A DNA stretch of 64,000 nucleotides, taken from assembly GCA_040768925.1 (NCBI GenBank), contig JAXGLZ010000003.1:372001-436000 (forward strand), written 5' to 3'. The notes beneath the pieces are model-generated. The model saw nothing but the letters and a program-made list of their open reading frames with translations. It made no database searches and was not told where the DNA came from. A program made the position numbers and the translations under genes. The stretch comes from CALNBC01 sp040768925 (GTDB taxonomy: Bacteria > Bacillota > Clostridia > Christensenellales > CALWSW01). Shown one piece after another: positions 1 through 7,994 of the stretch (its first letter is position 1; the number at the start of each line of letters is the position of its first letter).

Positions 1-36
1 CCTCCCCCTTCTCGAAAGTTTAGCAAACGGGGGCCG

Positions 37-493
37 ATCATCAGCACCGGAAGGGAAAAAGCCCCCGAACACTTCAAAGAGGGCTATAACTGCGCCCAGG
101 CGGTGACGCTGGCGTTTTCCGATCTTCTTCCCATCGACGGGGACGACGCTTTGAAGCTCCTTCTCCTTCGGCGGGGGACCCGGCAGGCTGAAGGGGGCTG
201 CGGCGCAGCTTCGGGGCATTCCCCGCGCCTGGCCTGCCGGGGGGTTCTTCCGGCCCCCTCAACACCCCGCGGGCAAAGTCCGACCACTGCGGCGCGATCC
301 GGCGCCTTGCCGGGGAATTCCTGTCAAAGCGCGGGTCCATCGTCTGCCGCGAGCTGACCTCTTTGCCGCTGGCAAGCGTTATTCCTGCAGGGAGCTTGTG
401 GGGGACGCGGCGGAAATGCTGGAAAAATACCTGGCCGAAACTGAATCCACGCGCGGCCGTTCCCCTCGATCCGCAGGAACGGACGCAAATTGA
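37..493 (+). pseudogene. decayed C_GCAxxG_C_C family redox protein
   Basis: Three reading frames in succession carry pieces of one small cysteine-rich protein. The first frame gives EHFKEGYNCAQAVTLAFSDL and a GGCGA piece. A second frame (from about 273) gives DHCGAIRRLAGEFLSKRGS followed by VCRELT. A third frame (from about 353) gives RYSCRELVGDAAEMLEKYL and stops at 493. This order (GYNCAQAV, GxCGA, C, CREL, CREL) is that of the C_GCAxxG_C_C family, putative redox proteins of anaerobes. At least two frameshifts separate the pieces, and no ATG precedes the first one, which is open to the window edge. It lies 15 bp upstream of an Fe-S oxidoreductase and may once have been its operon partner. 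Sequencing error is the alternative to real decay. Confidence 0.6.
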
Positions 494-508
494 CCGGAGG
501 AATACAAA

Positions 509-1624
509 ATGGGCAATTTTCTTGGCTATGACTCGAAAAAGCTTGCCTTTGGCATGATGCGCCTGCCGAGGGCAAAGGGAAAGACCGACCTGGAGCAGAC
601 AAAAGCCATGGTCGACGTTTTTATGGAGCGGGGCTTCCATTATTTTGACACCGCGTATGTTTATGGCGACGGCGAAAGCGAACGCGTGACCAAAGCCGCG
701 CTGGTGGACCGCTACCCCCGGGATTCCTTCTGGCTGACGGACAAGCTCCCTTTCTGGGACACGGAAAAGCCGGAAGAGCTGCAAGAGATTTTTGAGGAAT
801 CGCTTCGCAGAACAGGGGCGGGCTATTTTGATATTTACCTGCTGCACGCCTTGAACGAGGATCTTTATGCAAAAACCGAGCGCCTCGGTGCGTGGGATTT
901 CGTAAAAGGACTCAAGGAGCGGGGGCTGATCCGCCATTTCGGCTTCTCCTTCCACGACACCCCCGAGGTGTTGGACAAAATCCTGACCGAACACCCGGAA
1001 GCGGAGGTCGTTCAGCTTCAGATCAACTACGCGGACTGGGAAAACCCCGCGGTCCAGTCCCGGGGCTGCTACGAAGTGGCGCGCAAGCACAACAAGCCGA
1101 TCCTGATCATGGAGCCGGTCAAGGGCAGCGCCCTGGCGACCCTAAGCCCCAGGATGCGGGAGGTTTTTAAGGCTGCCGACCCAAATGCCTCCGTCGCTTC
1201 CTGGGCCGTGCGCTACGCGGCTTCGCTCCCCGGGGTCATGACCGTGCTTTCGGGCATGTCCACCCTGGAGCAGATGTTGGACAACACCTCTTACATGGCC
1301 GATTTTGTTCCCCTTTCAAAGAGCGAGCGGGAAACCATCCAAAAAGTCGTGGAGCTGTTGAACGAAGTCCCCGTGATCCCCTGCACCAAATGCCGCTACT
1401 GTGTGGACGCCTGCCCCCAGGGGATCGACATTCCCGGCGCCTTTGAGATTTACAACGAGCTTCTGCTCTTCGACGACAAGCCCAGGGCGGAACGCAAATA
1501 CGGCCGGATCGAGGAAGGCGGGCCCTCCACCTGCATTTCCTGCGGGAGCTGCATGGAGCACTGCCCCCAGCACATCCAAATTCCCGGCGATCTGCAAAAG
1601 GTGACCGCAGTCCTTGGGGATTGA
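509..1624 (+). CDS. aldo/keto reductase with C-terminal 2x[4Fe-4S] ferredoxin domain
   Basis: This 371-residue protein is a cytoplasmic NAD(P)-type oxidoreductase of the aldo/keto reductase superfamily, in the subgroup with a ferredoxin tail. The TIM-barrel catalytic set is visible as D47 and Y52 (FDTAYVYGDG), K79 (LTDK) and H113 (YLLHAL). Two CxxCxxCxxxCP clusters follow at C292-C302 and C342-C352, each typical of a [4Fe-4S] site. The start at 509 has a GGAGG ribosome site at 496-500. A terminator follows the gene. The substrate cannot be read from the sequence. The ferredoxin tail suggests electron exchange with an Fe-S partner rather than simple NADPH reduction (inference). Confidence 0.88.
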   Translation: MGNFLGYDSKKLAFGMMRLPRAKGKTDLEQTKAMVDVFMERGFHYFDTAYVYGDGESERVTKAALVDRYPRDSFWLTDKLPFWDTEKPEELQEIFEESLRRTGAGYFDIYLLHALNEDLYAKTERLGAWDFVKGLKERGLIRHFGFSFHDTPEVLDKILTEHPEAEVVQLQINYADWENPAVQSRGCYEVARKHNKPILIMEPVKGSALATLSPRMREVFKAADPNASVASWAVRYAASLPGVMTVLSGMSTLEQMLDNTSYMADFVPLSKSERETIQKVVELLNEVPVIPCTKCRYCVDACPQGIDIPGAFEIYNELLLFDDKPRAERKYGRIEEGGPSTCISCGSCMEHCPQHIQIPGDLQKVTAVLGD

Positions 1625-1651
1625 CGGATTCCGAGCGCCCCGCCGAATCTT

Positions 1652-1686
1652 AAAAGCAGCGCGTGCCGAACGTGCTGCTTTTTTTT
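1652..1686 (+). terminator. rho-independent terminator after the aldo/keto reductase gene
   Basis: A stem AAAAGCAGCGCG pairs with CGTGCTGCTTTT around a 7-base loop and runs into a T tract. The next gene is on the opposite strand and converges here. Confidence 0.85.
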
Positions 1687-1786
1687 GTATGCCGATTTTC
1701 TTTCGGTTGCCGCCGACCTTCAAAAAACCGGGCGGCAAAGCAAATCCGAAGTGTTTTCTTTCAAATCCCGGATGAAACCGACCGGA

Positions 1787-2596
1787 TCAACAGCCCCCGC
1801 AGATTTTGCGCATCGCGGCGAGCGCTTCCCCAAGCTCGGAGATGCTCCCGTAAAGATCGCTGTAGGGCTCGATCATCGCCGCGCCTTCGTATCCCGCGGC
1901 CCTCAGGGTTTCAAACAGCCGTGAAAAATCGAAGGTGCCCTTCCCCGGAAGGCAAAGGCCGTAATCCGGCTTCGAAAGGTCGTAATCGCAAAGGTGAACA
2001 TGGCAAAGCATGCCGCCCATCGCTTCCAGAAACGCGAAGGGATCCCGGTCGGAGCGCACGGCCTGCTTGATGTCCAGCGTGAAGCCGAGGTTGCCGCTGG
2101 TGATGTGCTGCATGATGTCAGAAACGAATTCGGGATAGGAAAACAGGCACCAGCTCACGTTTTCCCAGGCGAGGCGAAGGCCGTAAGCCCCCGCCATTTC
2201 CGCGAGTTCCGAAACGATGGGGCCGATCCTTTTGTATTCCGCGTTCCGGACCGCCCCGCGCAAACGGGCCGGGCCGTGGAACACCAGGCGCTTCGCCCCA
2301 AGCAGCCTGCCCTGCCTCAAAACTTTTTCCAGCAGCTTCAGCGCGTCCTCCCTTTGGCGGACGGAAAGCGAAAAAAGCTGCGGCTCGAACTGCTGGCTCA
2401 TGGCGTGAATAGAGACAACCCCAAGCCCCAAACGCTCCACCCGCTCCAAAAGCATTGCGCCGAAATCCGGCTCGTATTCGCTGTATGAATCCAGAAAAAC
2501 CTCGCAGACCCCAGACCCCAGATCCTTGATGGCCGTCAGGGCGTCCTCGGTCTGCAGCCGCGAATAAAAGGAAGCCGTCGATATCCCAATATCCAT
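1787..2596 (-). CDS. sugar phosphate isomerase/epimerase (xylose isomerase-like TIM barrel)
   Basis: The protein (about 269 residues) has the look of the AP endonuclease 2/xylose isomerase-like TIM barrel: MDIGISTASF at the start, VCEVFLDSYSEY, VVSIHAMSQ, KRLVFHGPAR, LAWENVSW, FTLDIKQAV, CHVHLCDYD and a terminal AAMIEPYSDLYGS. The conserved E, D, H and E positions are those that bind the metal in this fold. Members act as isomerases or epimerases on sugars, inositols or keto acids, so the substrate is unknown. The ATG at 2596 is preferred over an upstream GTG because GGGGTGG lies at a usable distance. It converges on the aldo/keto reductase gene. Confidence 0.75.
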   Translation of the reverse strand: MDIGISTASFYSRLQTEDALTAIKDLGSGVCEVFLDSYSEYEPDFGAMLLERVERLGLGVVSIHAMSQQFEPQLFSLSVRQREDALKLLEKVLRQGRLLGAKRLVFHGPARLRGAVRNAEYKRIGPIVSELAEMAGAYGLRLAWENVSWCLFSYPEFVSDIMQHITSGNLGFTLDIKQAVRSDRDPFAFLEAMGGMLCHVHLCDYDLSKPDYGLCLPGKGTFDFSRLFETLRAAGYEGAAMIEPYSDLYGSISELGEALAAMRKICGGC

Positions 2597-2651
2597 AACC
2601 ACCCCAAAGCGCGGCGTTGTTTTTTGACTGCATTGCCGCGCTTTTTGCTAT

Positions 2652-2682
2652 ATTATATCACACTGTTCTGCTATACTGTTAA
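2652..2682 (-). promoter_or_regulatory. possible sigma-A promoter for the isomerase-like gene
   Basis: On the minus strand TTAACA (2682-2677) is followed after 19 bp by a perfect TATAAT (2657-2652), about 55 bp before the start codon. The spacer is long, so this is tentative. Confidence 0.35.
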
Positions 2683-2893
2683 TGGCAAACCGGGCGGGCA
2701 GCAGAAAAAGGGCGATTTTCCATGATGCTGGACCATTCCTTCCGGTTTTAACCGCAAGGGCCCGGCGATTCTTGCACAAAACCCGGTCATGCCGTTTTTT
2801 TGCCGTTCGGAACCGTTTTGGCGCGCTTTGCCCGCCTTTTATGGGCGCGCCGCCACCACCCAAACAAACACATGATTTTTAGCGGAGGTTGCC

Positions 2894-3430
2894 ATGCCCA
2901 AAAGAGGCTTTCGGCCGGTTTCTTCCCCCGTCAATCCCGAAGCGCCCCTGCTGCCCCTGCGCGCCACCAAAACCAGCGCGGGATACGACTTTTTCGCCCC
3001 CTGCGACATCGTGATCCCGCCCCAGGAAAAGGCCTTTTTCGCCACGGACGTCAAAGCCGAGATGGGCGAGAACGAGGTGCTGCTCCTCGTCGTTCGCAGC
3101 TCCGCGGGGATCAAGCGGGACCTGATGGCCGCGAACACCGTCGGCGTGATCGACAGCGATTATTACGACAATCCGGATAACGGGGGCAATATCCACATCG
3201 CCCTTCGGAACCTCAAACCGGCCATGGCGCTTTCGGGGTACAACCGCGTCGTCCTTTCTTCCGGCGAAACCGTTGAAATTCCCGTCATCAAGGACCTGAA
3301 AGGGCAGAACACCGTGGTCATCAAGGCCGGGGAACGGATCGTTCAGGGGATTTTCCTTCCCGTGCTCGCCGCGGATTCGGGGGATTCGGACACAACCCGG
3401 GGCGGAGGGTTCGGCAGTTCGGGAAACTAA
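2894..3430 (+). CDS. dut: dUTP diphosphatase (trimeric dUTPase family)
   Basis: The protein hydrolyses dUTP to dUMP and pyrophosphate, keeping uracil out of DNA and supplying dUMP for thymidylate synthesis. All five dUTPase motifs are in order: AGYDFFAP (residues 29-36), RSSAG (68-72), GVIDSDYYDNPDNGG (84-98, with D87), GERIVQGIF and a C-terminal RGGGFGSSG that closes over the active site. At 178 residues it is slightly longer than typical because of a short N-terminal extension and an enlarged loop before motif 4. A ribosome site GCGGAGG precedes the ATG. Uridine kinase follows in the same direction, giving a small pyrimidine pair. Confidence 0.92.
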   Translation: MPKRGFRPVSSPVNPEAPLLPLRATKTSAGYDFFAPCDIVIPPQEKAFFATDVKAEMGENEVLLLVVRSSAGIKRDLMAANTVGVIDSDYYDNPDNGGNIHIALRNLKPAMALSGYNRVVLSSGETVEIPVIKDLKGQNTVVIKAGERIVQGIFLPVLAADSGDSDTTRGGGFGSSGN

Positions 3431-3438
3431 CTCCGGTA

Positions 3439-3468
3439 TTGCCGGGGGACATCCGGTTCGCATATAAT
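3439..3468 (+). promoter_or_regulatory. sigma-A promoter for uridine kinase
   Basis: TTGCCG (3439-3444) and a perfect TATAAT (3463-3468) are separated by 18 bp and sit between the dut stop and the udk ribosome site. Confidence 0.55.
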
Positions 3469-3495
3469 TGAAAAAACGTCGCAGGAGGCTAAAAA

Positions 3496-4137
3496 ATGAT
3501 CGTAATCGGCATATGCGGCGCCAGCGGGAGCGGAAAATCGACCCTGGCGGAAGAAATTAAAAACGCGCTGTCCGTTCCCACCATCGTGATCGGCCAGGAC
3601 TGGTATTACAGGGATCATTCCAGCCTTCCCTTTTCCGAGCGGGTCAACCTCAATTACGACGCGCCCTCCGTCTTTGATTACGACGAATTATACGAGGATC
3701 TGATCGCCCTTTCCGAGGGCCGCCCGATCACCAAAAAGGGCTATGATTACGCGCTGCACCTTCGGGCCGACACCGATACGGTCATCGAACCGCCGGATGT
3801 GCTCATTCTTGAGGGCATCCACATTTTTTACGACAAGCGCCTGCGGGAAATGATGCACCTCAAGGTCTATATGATGGTGGATGTGGACGTCTGCCTGCTG
3901 CGCCGCATCCAGCGGGATATGGGGGAGCGCGGCCGCTCCATCGAGGGCATTTCCCACCAGTATCTGACCACCGTGAAGCCGATGTACGAGCTGCACGTGT
4001 CAAAATACGTCATGCTCTGCGATTTTGCCGTGATGCGCGGCGGCAGGAACCGCCAGTCCATCGAGGCCATCGTCGCCTATATCGAAGCTCTTCTCAAGCT
4101 GGACCCCCACGCAAAGCCCATGGGGCAGGAGGAATGA
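3496..4137 (+). CDS. udk: uridine kinase
   Basis: A P-loop kinase of 213 residues that phosphorylates uridine (and usually cytidine) in pyrimidine salvage. The Walker A motif GASGSGKST is at residues 8-16. DWYYRD, SVFDYDELYEDL and LEGIHIFYDKRLREMM follow in the order known for uridine kinases, with RRIQRDMGERGRS as the lid region. The ribosome site GCAGGAGG is 8 bp before the ATG. The gene ends one base before the end of the convergent epimerase gene, so the two transcripts must overlap or share a very short border. Related phosphoribulokinase-like enzymes are the alternative, but spacing and motifs favour Udk. Confidence 0.9.
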   Translation: MIVIGICGASGSGKSTLAEEIKNALSVPTIVIGQDWYYRDHSSLPFSERVNLNYDAPSVFDYDELYEDLIALSEGRPITKKGYDYALHLRADTDTVIEPPDVLILEGIHIFYDKRLREMMHLKVYMMVDVDVCLLRRIQRDMGERGRSIEGISHQYLTTVKPMYELHVSKYVMLCDFAVMRGGRNRQSIEAIVAYIEALLKLDPHAKPMGQEE

Positions 4138-4138
4138 T

Positions 4139-5071
4139 TCACCGCCCCGTAAGCCACCGCACAAAGGAGGCGACGCCTTCCTCGATCTCCGTTCTGGGGC
4201 AGTAACCCAGCTCTTTTTTCGCCTTTTCGATGCTGGCCAGGGTATCTTTCGCGTCTCCGGCCCGCATCGGAGCGTTCCTGATCCTGGCGGTTTTACCAAG
4301 GCACTTCTCTAAAAGCGCGATCAGCTCCGGCGTCGATACGCCCCGGCCCCGGCCGATATTGTAAACGCCGTTCCCGCCTTCGGCGGCCAGGTCGAGCGCC
4401 CTGATCAGGCCGTCCACCGTATCGCCGACGTGGGTATAGTCCCTTGTGCAGCCGCCGTATACGGTTATTTCCTCTTTCCGCAGGATGGCCGTGGCGAATT
4501 TGCGCATCGCGAGGTCCGGCCTCTGCCTTTTCCCGTAAACCGAAAAAAGCCGGCAGCTCACCGCGCCTTTTTCCCAGGACCTTCCGAAGGCCGAGACCAG
4601 AATTTCCGCCGTGCGCTTGGATTCGCCGTAAGGCGAGATCGGTTTTGGCGGCGCGTCTTCGGAAAAAGGGACCGCCCCGTCGCCGTATACGGAGGAGGAG
4701 GAGGCAAAAACGACGCCCCTGACCCCCGTTCTGGCCGCTCTGGAAAGCAGCACCGCCGTTCCCCTGATGTTGACGTCCGCATAAAGCTCCGCACGTTCCA
4801 TCGATTCCCGGACCCCGGCCAGCCCGGCAAGATGGCAGACCGCATCCGCTTCTTTCAGCGCGGCGTCGCAGGCGCGTTCGTCCCGGATATCCCCCTTGAT
4901 GAAATCGATCCTGCTTTTGGACGTCAGATACGCAAGGTTATCCAGCTTTTGCGCGGGATCGTAGCCCTCTGTCAGGCTGTCCATGACCGCGACCCTGTCC
5001 CCCCGGTCAATGAGCGCCGAGCAAAGGTGCATGCCAATGAATCCCGCCCCGCCCGTCACCAGAACGCGCAT
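4139..5071 (-). CDS. NAD-dependent sugar-nucleotide epimerase (GalE/UDP-glucuronate epimerase-like)
   Basis: This 310-residue short-chain dehydrogenase/reductase has the NAD-binding glycine motif GGAGFIG (7-13), a DIRD acidic stretch, serine run SSSS (124-127) and the catalytic Y148-x3-K152 (PYGESKRT). The AGLAGVRESM segment and NIRGT are typical of UDP-glucose/UDP-glucuronate 4-epimerases. It probably interconverts nucleotide sugars for cell-surface polysaccharide. No glycosyltransferase neighbours help to fix the substrate. Dehydratase activity is less likely. It ends head to head with udk, and the upstream 330 bp separate it from a divergent membrane protein gene. Confidence 0.82.
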   Translation of the reverse strand: MRVLVTGGAGFIGMHLCSALIDRGDRVAVMDSLTEGYDPAQKLDNLAYLTSKSRIDFIKGDIRDERACDAALKEADAVCHLAGLAGVRESMERAELYADVNIRGTAVLLSRAARTGVRGVVFASSSSVYGDGAVPFSEDAPPKPISPYGESKRTAEILVSAFGRSWEKGAVSCRLFSVYGKRQRPDLAMRKFATAILRKEEITVYGGCTRDYTHVGDTVDGLIRALDLAAEGGNGVYNIGRGRGVSTPELIALLEKCLGKTARIRNAPMRAGDAKDTLASIEKAKKELGYCPRTEIEEGVASFVRWLTGR

Positions 5072-5400
5072 GATTCCACCCCCTCAATCCTTATTACCTA
5101 TTCCTTGACAGGCTTTTGCTATGACCAACCCAATCAGATGCGTCCGGGGGAAGTCTTCGCCGGTCTTTCGCCGCCGGCAGGCGTCGGACTTTTAAAAGTT
5201 TCTGCCGCCGCATTCGATTTTCCCGCAAGAGAACGAAGCCCGGTTTTTCGCGCTCGTCCCCGCCCGGGGCGCGGCCCGAAAACGCCATGTTTGCTTTTTT
5301 TTGAATTCGCGGTAAAATATTAGTGAAAGGACGTTGCCGCATCGCTTTCCTTGCTTTACGACCTGCGCCTTAATTCGCTTGTGGAGCGGCACGATTAACG
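5072..5400. other. intergenic region between divergent genes
   Basis: This 329-bp stretch lies between the divergent epimerase and YbhN-like genes. Apart from the candidate promoter at 5291-5318 and a short ACTTTTAAAAGT palindrome, I see no gene or structured RNA in it. Confidence 0.5.
5291..5318 (+). promoter_or_regulatory. candidate promoter for the YbhN-like gene
   Basis: TTGCTT (5291-5296) and TAAAAT (5313-5318) are spaced by 16 bp. The start codon is about 80 bp downstream. Confidence 0.45.
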
Positions 5401-6441
5401 ATGAAAAAATTCAGAGTCTTCCTGAAGAAAAACATCATCACAATACTGGGGACCGCCATATCCTTGGGCCTTGTGGCCTATTTTTGCATCACCACCGGCA
5501 TTGATACCTTCGTCGAATCCTTTTCCAAGCTTTCTCCCCTGTGGCTTTTTGCCGCGGTTCTGGCGATGTTTCTTTACTGGCTGTTCGAGGCGCTGGCGCT
5601 GCATGTGCTCGTTCACCACATCTATCCCCAAAGGCGTTTTTTGCGTTCCTTCCGCATCGCGATGGTTGGCCAGCTTTACAACGCCATCACCCCCTTTGCC
5701 TCCGGCGGCCAGCCGATGCAGCTCTATGAGATGACCGTGCACGACGGCATGAGCATGGGCAGCGCCAGCTCCGTCATGACGAGAAAATGCCTCGTCTTCC
5801 AGGTTGGGGTCACCGCTTTTTCGCTGGTTGCGCTCATCTACGCCTATTCGTTCTTCTCCTCGAATATTTCGGGATTTTTGGTTGTCACCTCCATCGGTCT
5901 CGCGCTGAACATGCTCTATCTTGCCGTGCTGCTGATGCTTTCCTACAACCGCAGGCTGACCGGCAGGCTGACCAACGGCCTCGTCAAGTTTTTTACCAAG
6001 ATCCGCCTGATCAAAAACCCCCAGAACATCCGCGAGCGGGTGGACAACCAGCTCCGCCTTTTCCATGAAAGCGGCAGGATGTTTTCCACCGCAAGGGTTG
6101 TCATCGTACTCTCGTATTTTTTCACCTTTTTGCAGCTTTGCTGCTATTTTCTGATTCCTTACTGCGTCTATCGCTGCTTTGGGCTGATGGGCGCGCCGGT
6201 GGCCATGATGGTCGCGGCCGCGGCCTATGTTTACATGATCTCGGCCTTCATGCCCCTTCCCGGCGGCTCCGGCGCCGCGGAAAGCAGCTTTTATATGCTG
6301 TTTTTGCTTTTTTTCAGCAACTCGGTCATTGCCCCCGCAATGCTCCTTTGGCGGACCATCACCTATTATTCCTGCCTGATCGCAGGCGCGGCGACGATGG
6401 CGGCCGTCAAGGACAAAAAAAAGAATTGCACCGCCGAATAA
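5401..6441 (+). CDS. YbhN/lysylphosphatidylglycerol synthase transmembrane-region family protein
   Basis: A polytopic membrane protein of 346 residues with about eight hydrophobic segments, beginning with one near residues 13-31. The hallmark cluster of the YbhN/AglD/MprF-TM family is visible: GQLYNAITPFASGGQPMQ, then a conserved MTRK/VFQVG region, and the late motif PLPGGSGAAESSF. These proteins resemble the flippase half of MprF and are thought to move lipids or lipid-linked precursors, but this one has no catalytic aminoacyl-transferase half. The gene has its own candidate promoter and a strong terminator, so it is probably monocistronic. No visible AGGAGG supports the start; MKKF with a following membrane segment does. 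Confidence 0.82.
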   Translation: MKKFRVFLKKNIITILGTAISLGLVAYFCITTGIDTFVESFSKLSPLWLFAAVLAMFLYWLFEALALHVLVHHIYPQRRFLRSFRIAMVGQLYNAITPFASGGQPMQLYEMTVHDGMSMGSASSVMTRKCLVFQVGVTAFSLVALIYAYSFFSSNISGFLVVTSIGLALNMLYLAVLLMLSYNRRLTGRLTNGLVKFFTKIRLIKNPQNIRERVDNQLRLFHESGRMFSTARVVIVLSYFFTFLQLCCYFLIPYCVYRCFGLMGAPVAMMVAAAAYVYMISAFMPLPGGSGAAESSFYMLFLLFFSNSVIAPAMLLWRTITYYSCLIAGAATMAAVKDKKKNCTAE

Positions 6442-6447
6442 ACCCGG

Positions 6448-6486
6448 CGCCCCGATTAACAAAAGTCGGGGCGTTTCTTTTTTTTT
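6448..6486 (+). terminator. rho-independent terminator after the YbhN-like gene
   Basis: CGCCCCGA (6448-6455) pairs with TCGGGGCG (6466-6473), followed by TTTCTTTTTTTTT. Confidence 0.92.
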
Positions 6487-6502
6487 CGCTCCATGCTATA
6501 AT
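6474..6502 (+). promoter_or_regulatory. candidate promoter for the aldolase-like gene
   Basis: A perfect TATAAT (6497-6502) lies 17 bp after TTTCTT, which overlaps the T tract of the preceding terminator. The -35 box is weak. Confidence 0.45.
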
Positions 6503-6551
6503 ATAGTGGGGTTAAATGTTGACTATATTGCCTAGCCTTGGAGGTCGCAAT

Positions 6552-7406
6552 ATGCCTGTTGTCAGTTATTCCGATATCCTTGCCTTGGCAGCGCGGGACG
6601 GGTACGCCGTCGGCTGCTTTGACGCCGTGGATTCCATCACGATAGAAGCTTATCTCGAAACTGCGGAAAAGCTGCGTTCCCCTGTCATCCTCGCCCTTTC
6701 CCAGGCCCATTTGAAATACGTCAGCGGCGAAACGCTCATCCGGTCGATGCTTGCCCAGGCTGCCGAAAGCCCTGTGCCGGTCAGCGTCATGATGGACCAC
6801 TGCCGCACGGTGGAAGACGGAAAAAAGGCTGTTGAATGGGGCGTTAACGCCGTTCTTCTGGATATGTCCGACGCCCCGTACGACGAGCACCTCGAAGCGA
6901 TGATCGGCTTTTCCAAATATTGCCACGAGCGCGGGGTCTGCGTGGAGGGCGAGCTCGGCAGGCACGGCTCCCGCTGGTCAAAGGAGGACGGCGGTTCCTT
7001 CGCCTCCTGCCTGAAGACCGATCCTTCCATCGTTTTGGATTACGTTGAAAAAACCGGGGTGGACGGACTGGCGATCTATGTGGGCAACAGCCGCAGCACC
7101 CTGGACGACGATTCGCGGCTGGATTACGCCCTGCTGGACGAGCTGGACCGGCTTTCCTCCGTTCCCCTCGTGCTGCACGGCTCCTCCGGCATCGACGGGG
7201 AGGACATCGTAAAAATGGTTTCCCGCGGCATATGCAAGGTCAACAATTATACCGAAATCGCCCGGGCCGCCATCTGCGCGTTGAGGGACGTTCTGGCCAT
7301 CCCAACCTGGACCGAATACCAGGCCCTGCCTTCCGTGGCGAAGCAGGCCATGGTCGGAGTCGTGGAAAAAAAGCTCAATCTGTTCGGCTGCGCCGGCAAG
7401 GCTTGA
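6552..7406 (+). CDS. class II fructose-bisphosphate/tagatose-bisphosphate aldolase homologue
   Basis: The 284-residue protein follows the class II aldolase fold (FbaA, GatY, KbaY): VGCFDAVD at the start, MDHC with D82 and H83, EGELG (132-136), LHGSSG (208-213) and KVNNYTE (229-235), which binds phosphate. The start is the ATG at 6552 behind TTGGAGG. Something is odd: the usual GTxHG segment that supplies one zinc histidine is replaced by IYVGNSRSTLDDD, so that ligand is missing. The enzyme may use a different metal geometry or substrate, or may have lost aldolase activity. It stands alone between a terminator and the secG promoter, so it is not in a sugar operon. Confidence 0.75.
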   Translation: MPVVSYSDILALAARDGYAVGCFDAVDSITIEAYLETAEKLRSPVILALSQAHLKYVSGETLIRSMLAQAAESPVPVSVMMDHCRTVEDGKKAVEWGVNAVLLDMSDAPYDEHLEAMIGFSKYCHERGVCVEGELGRHGSRWSKEDGGSFASCLKTDPSIVLDYVEKTGVDGLAIYVGNSRSTLDDDSRLDYALLDELDRLSSVPLVLHGSSGIDGEDIVKMVSRGICKVNNYTEIARAAICALRDVLAIPTWTEYQALPSVAKQAMVGVVEKKLNLFGCAGKA

Positions 7407-7420
7407 GGGTAAACTCGTCC

Positions 7421-7449
7421 TTGCATTCCCATTCTTTGCGTGATATACT
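7421..7449 (+). promoter_or_regulatory. sigma-A promoter for secG (and probably rnr)
   Basis: TTGCAT (7421-7426), a 17-bp spacer and TATACT (7444-7449) sit 36 bp before the GTG start of secG. Confidence 0.75.
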
Positions 7450-7484
7450 ATACAAGCAATTGTGCTCGGGAGGTTTTTATTACC

Positions 7485-7739
7485 GTGGAAGCTCTTTACT
7501 GGATCATCAATATCGTGCTCATCTTGGGCGCTTTGGCCGTCATAACCCTTGTCATCCTGCAAAAAGGCTCTCAGGGCGGCGGTTTGGGCGCTGTTTTCGG
7601 CGGCGGTTCTACAGATAATTTTTTTGGCAAGAATAAGGGCAAGACTGCTGAGAGCAAAATGAAGCTGTACACCAAGATACTGGGTATTTCCATGGGCGTT
7701 CTTTCTGTGGCTTTGTGCCTCATCATCAAGCTCGCCTAA
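7485..7739 (+). CDS. secG: preprotein translocase subunit SecG
   Basis: A two-helix membrane protein of 84 residues that assists the SecYE channel. Helix 1 is about residues 4-22, the glycine-rich loop GSQGGGLGAVFGGGSTDNFFG is the family signature, and helix 2 covers the last 20 residues. A GTG start at 7485 is chosen because GGGAGG lies just upstream and the family begins at this position. In Bacillota secG sits directly before rnr, smpB and ssrA, and this order is kept here. Confidence 0.93.
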   Translation: MEALYWIINIVLILGALAVITLVILQKGSQGGGLGAVFGGGSTDNFFGKNKGKTAESKMKLYTKILGISMGVLSVALCLIIKLA

Positions 7740-7994
7740 GCGACCCTGCCTTTTTGCGGTGCGTTCAGCCGAACGTACCGTTTTTGTTTAGGGCAACCCC
7801 GCACAAGTCGTGCGCACCGGCCGCTGCGGATCTTTTTGCACGGAAACGGTGTACAAAATGCGCAAAATAGCGTTGCTATTCCTGTGCTTTTGTCCTTGTT
7901 CCGCACAAAAATCTCCCGCGATTCCGGCGGCACTCCTTCTGTGCGGCATTGCCTTAGAATACTTTACGAATGCAAAACAGTTACAGGAGTATGA

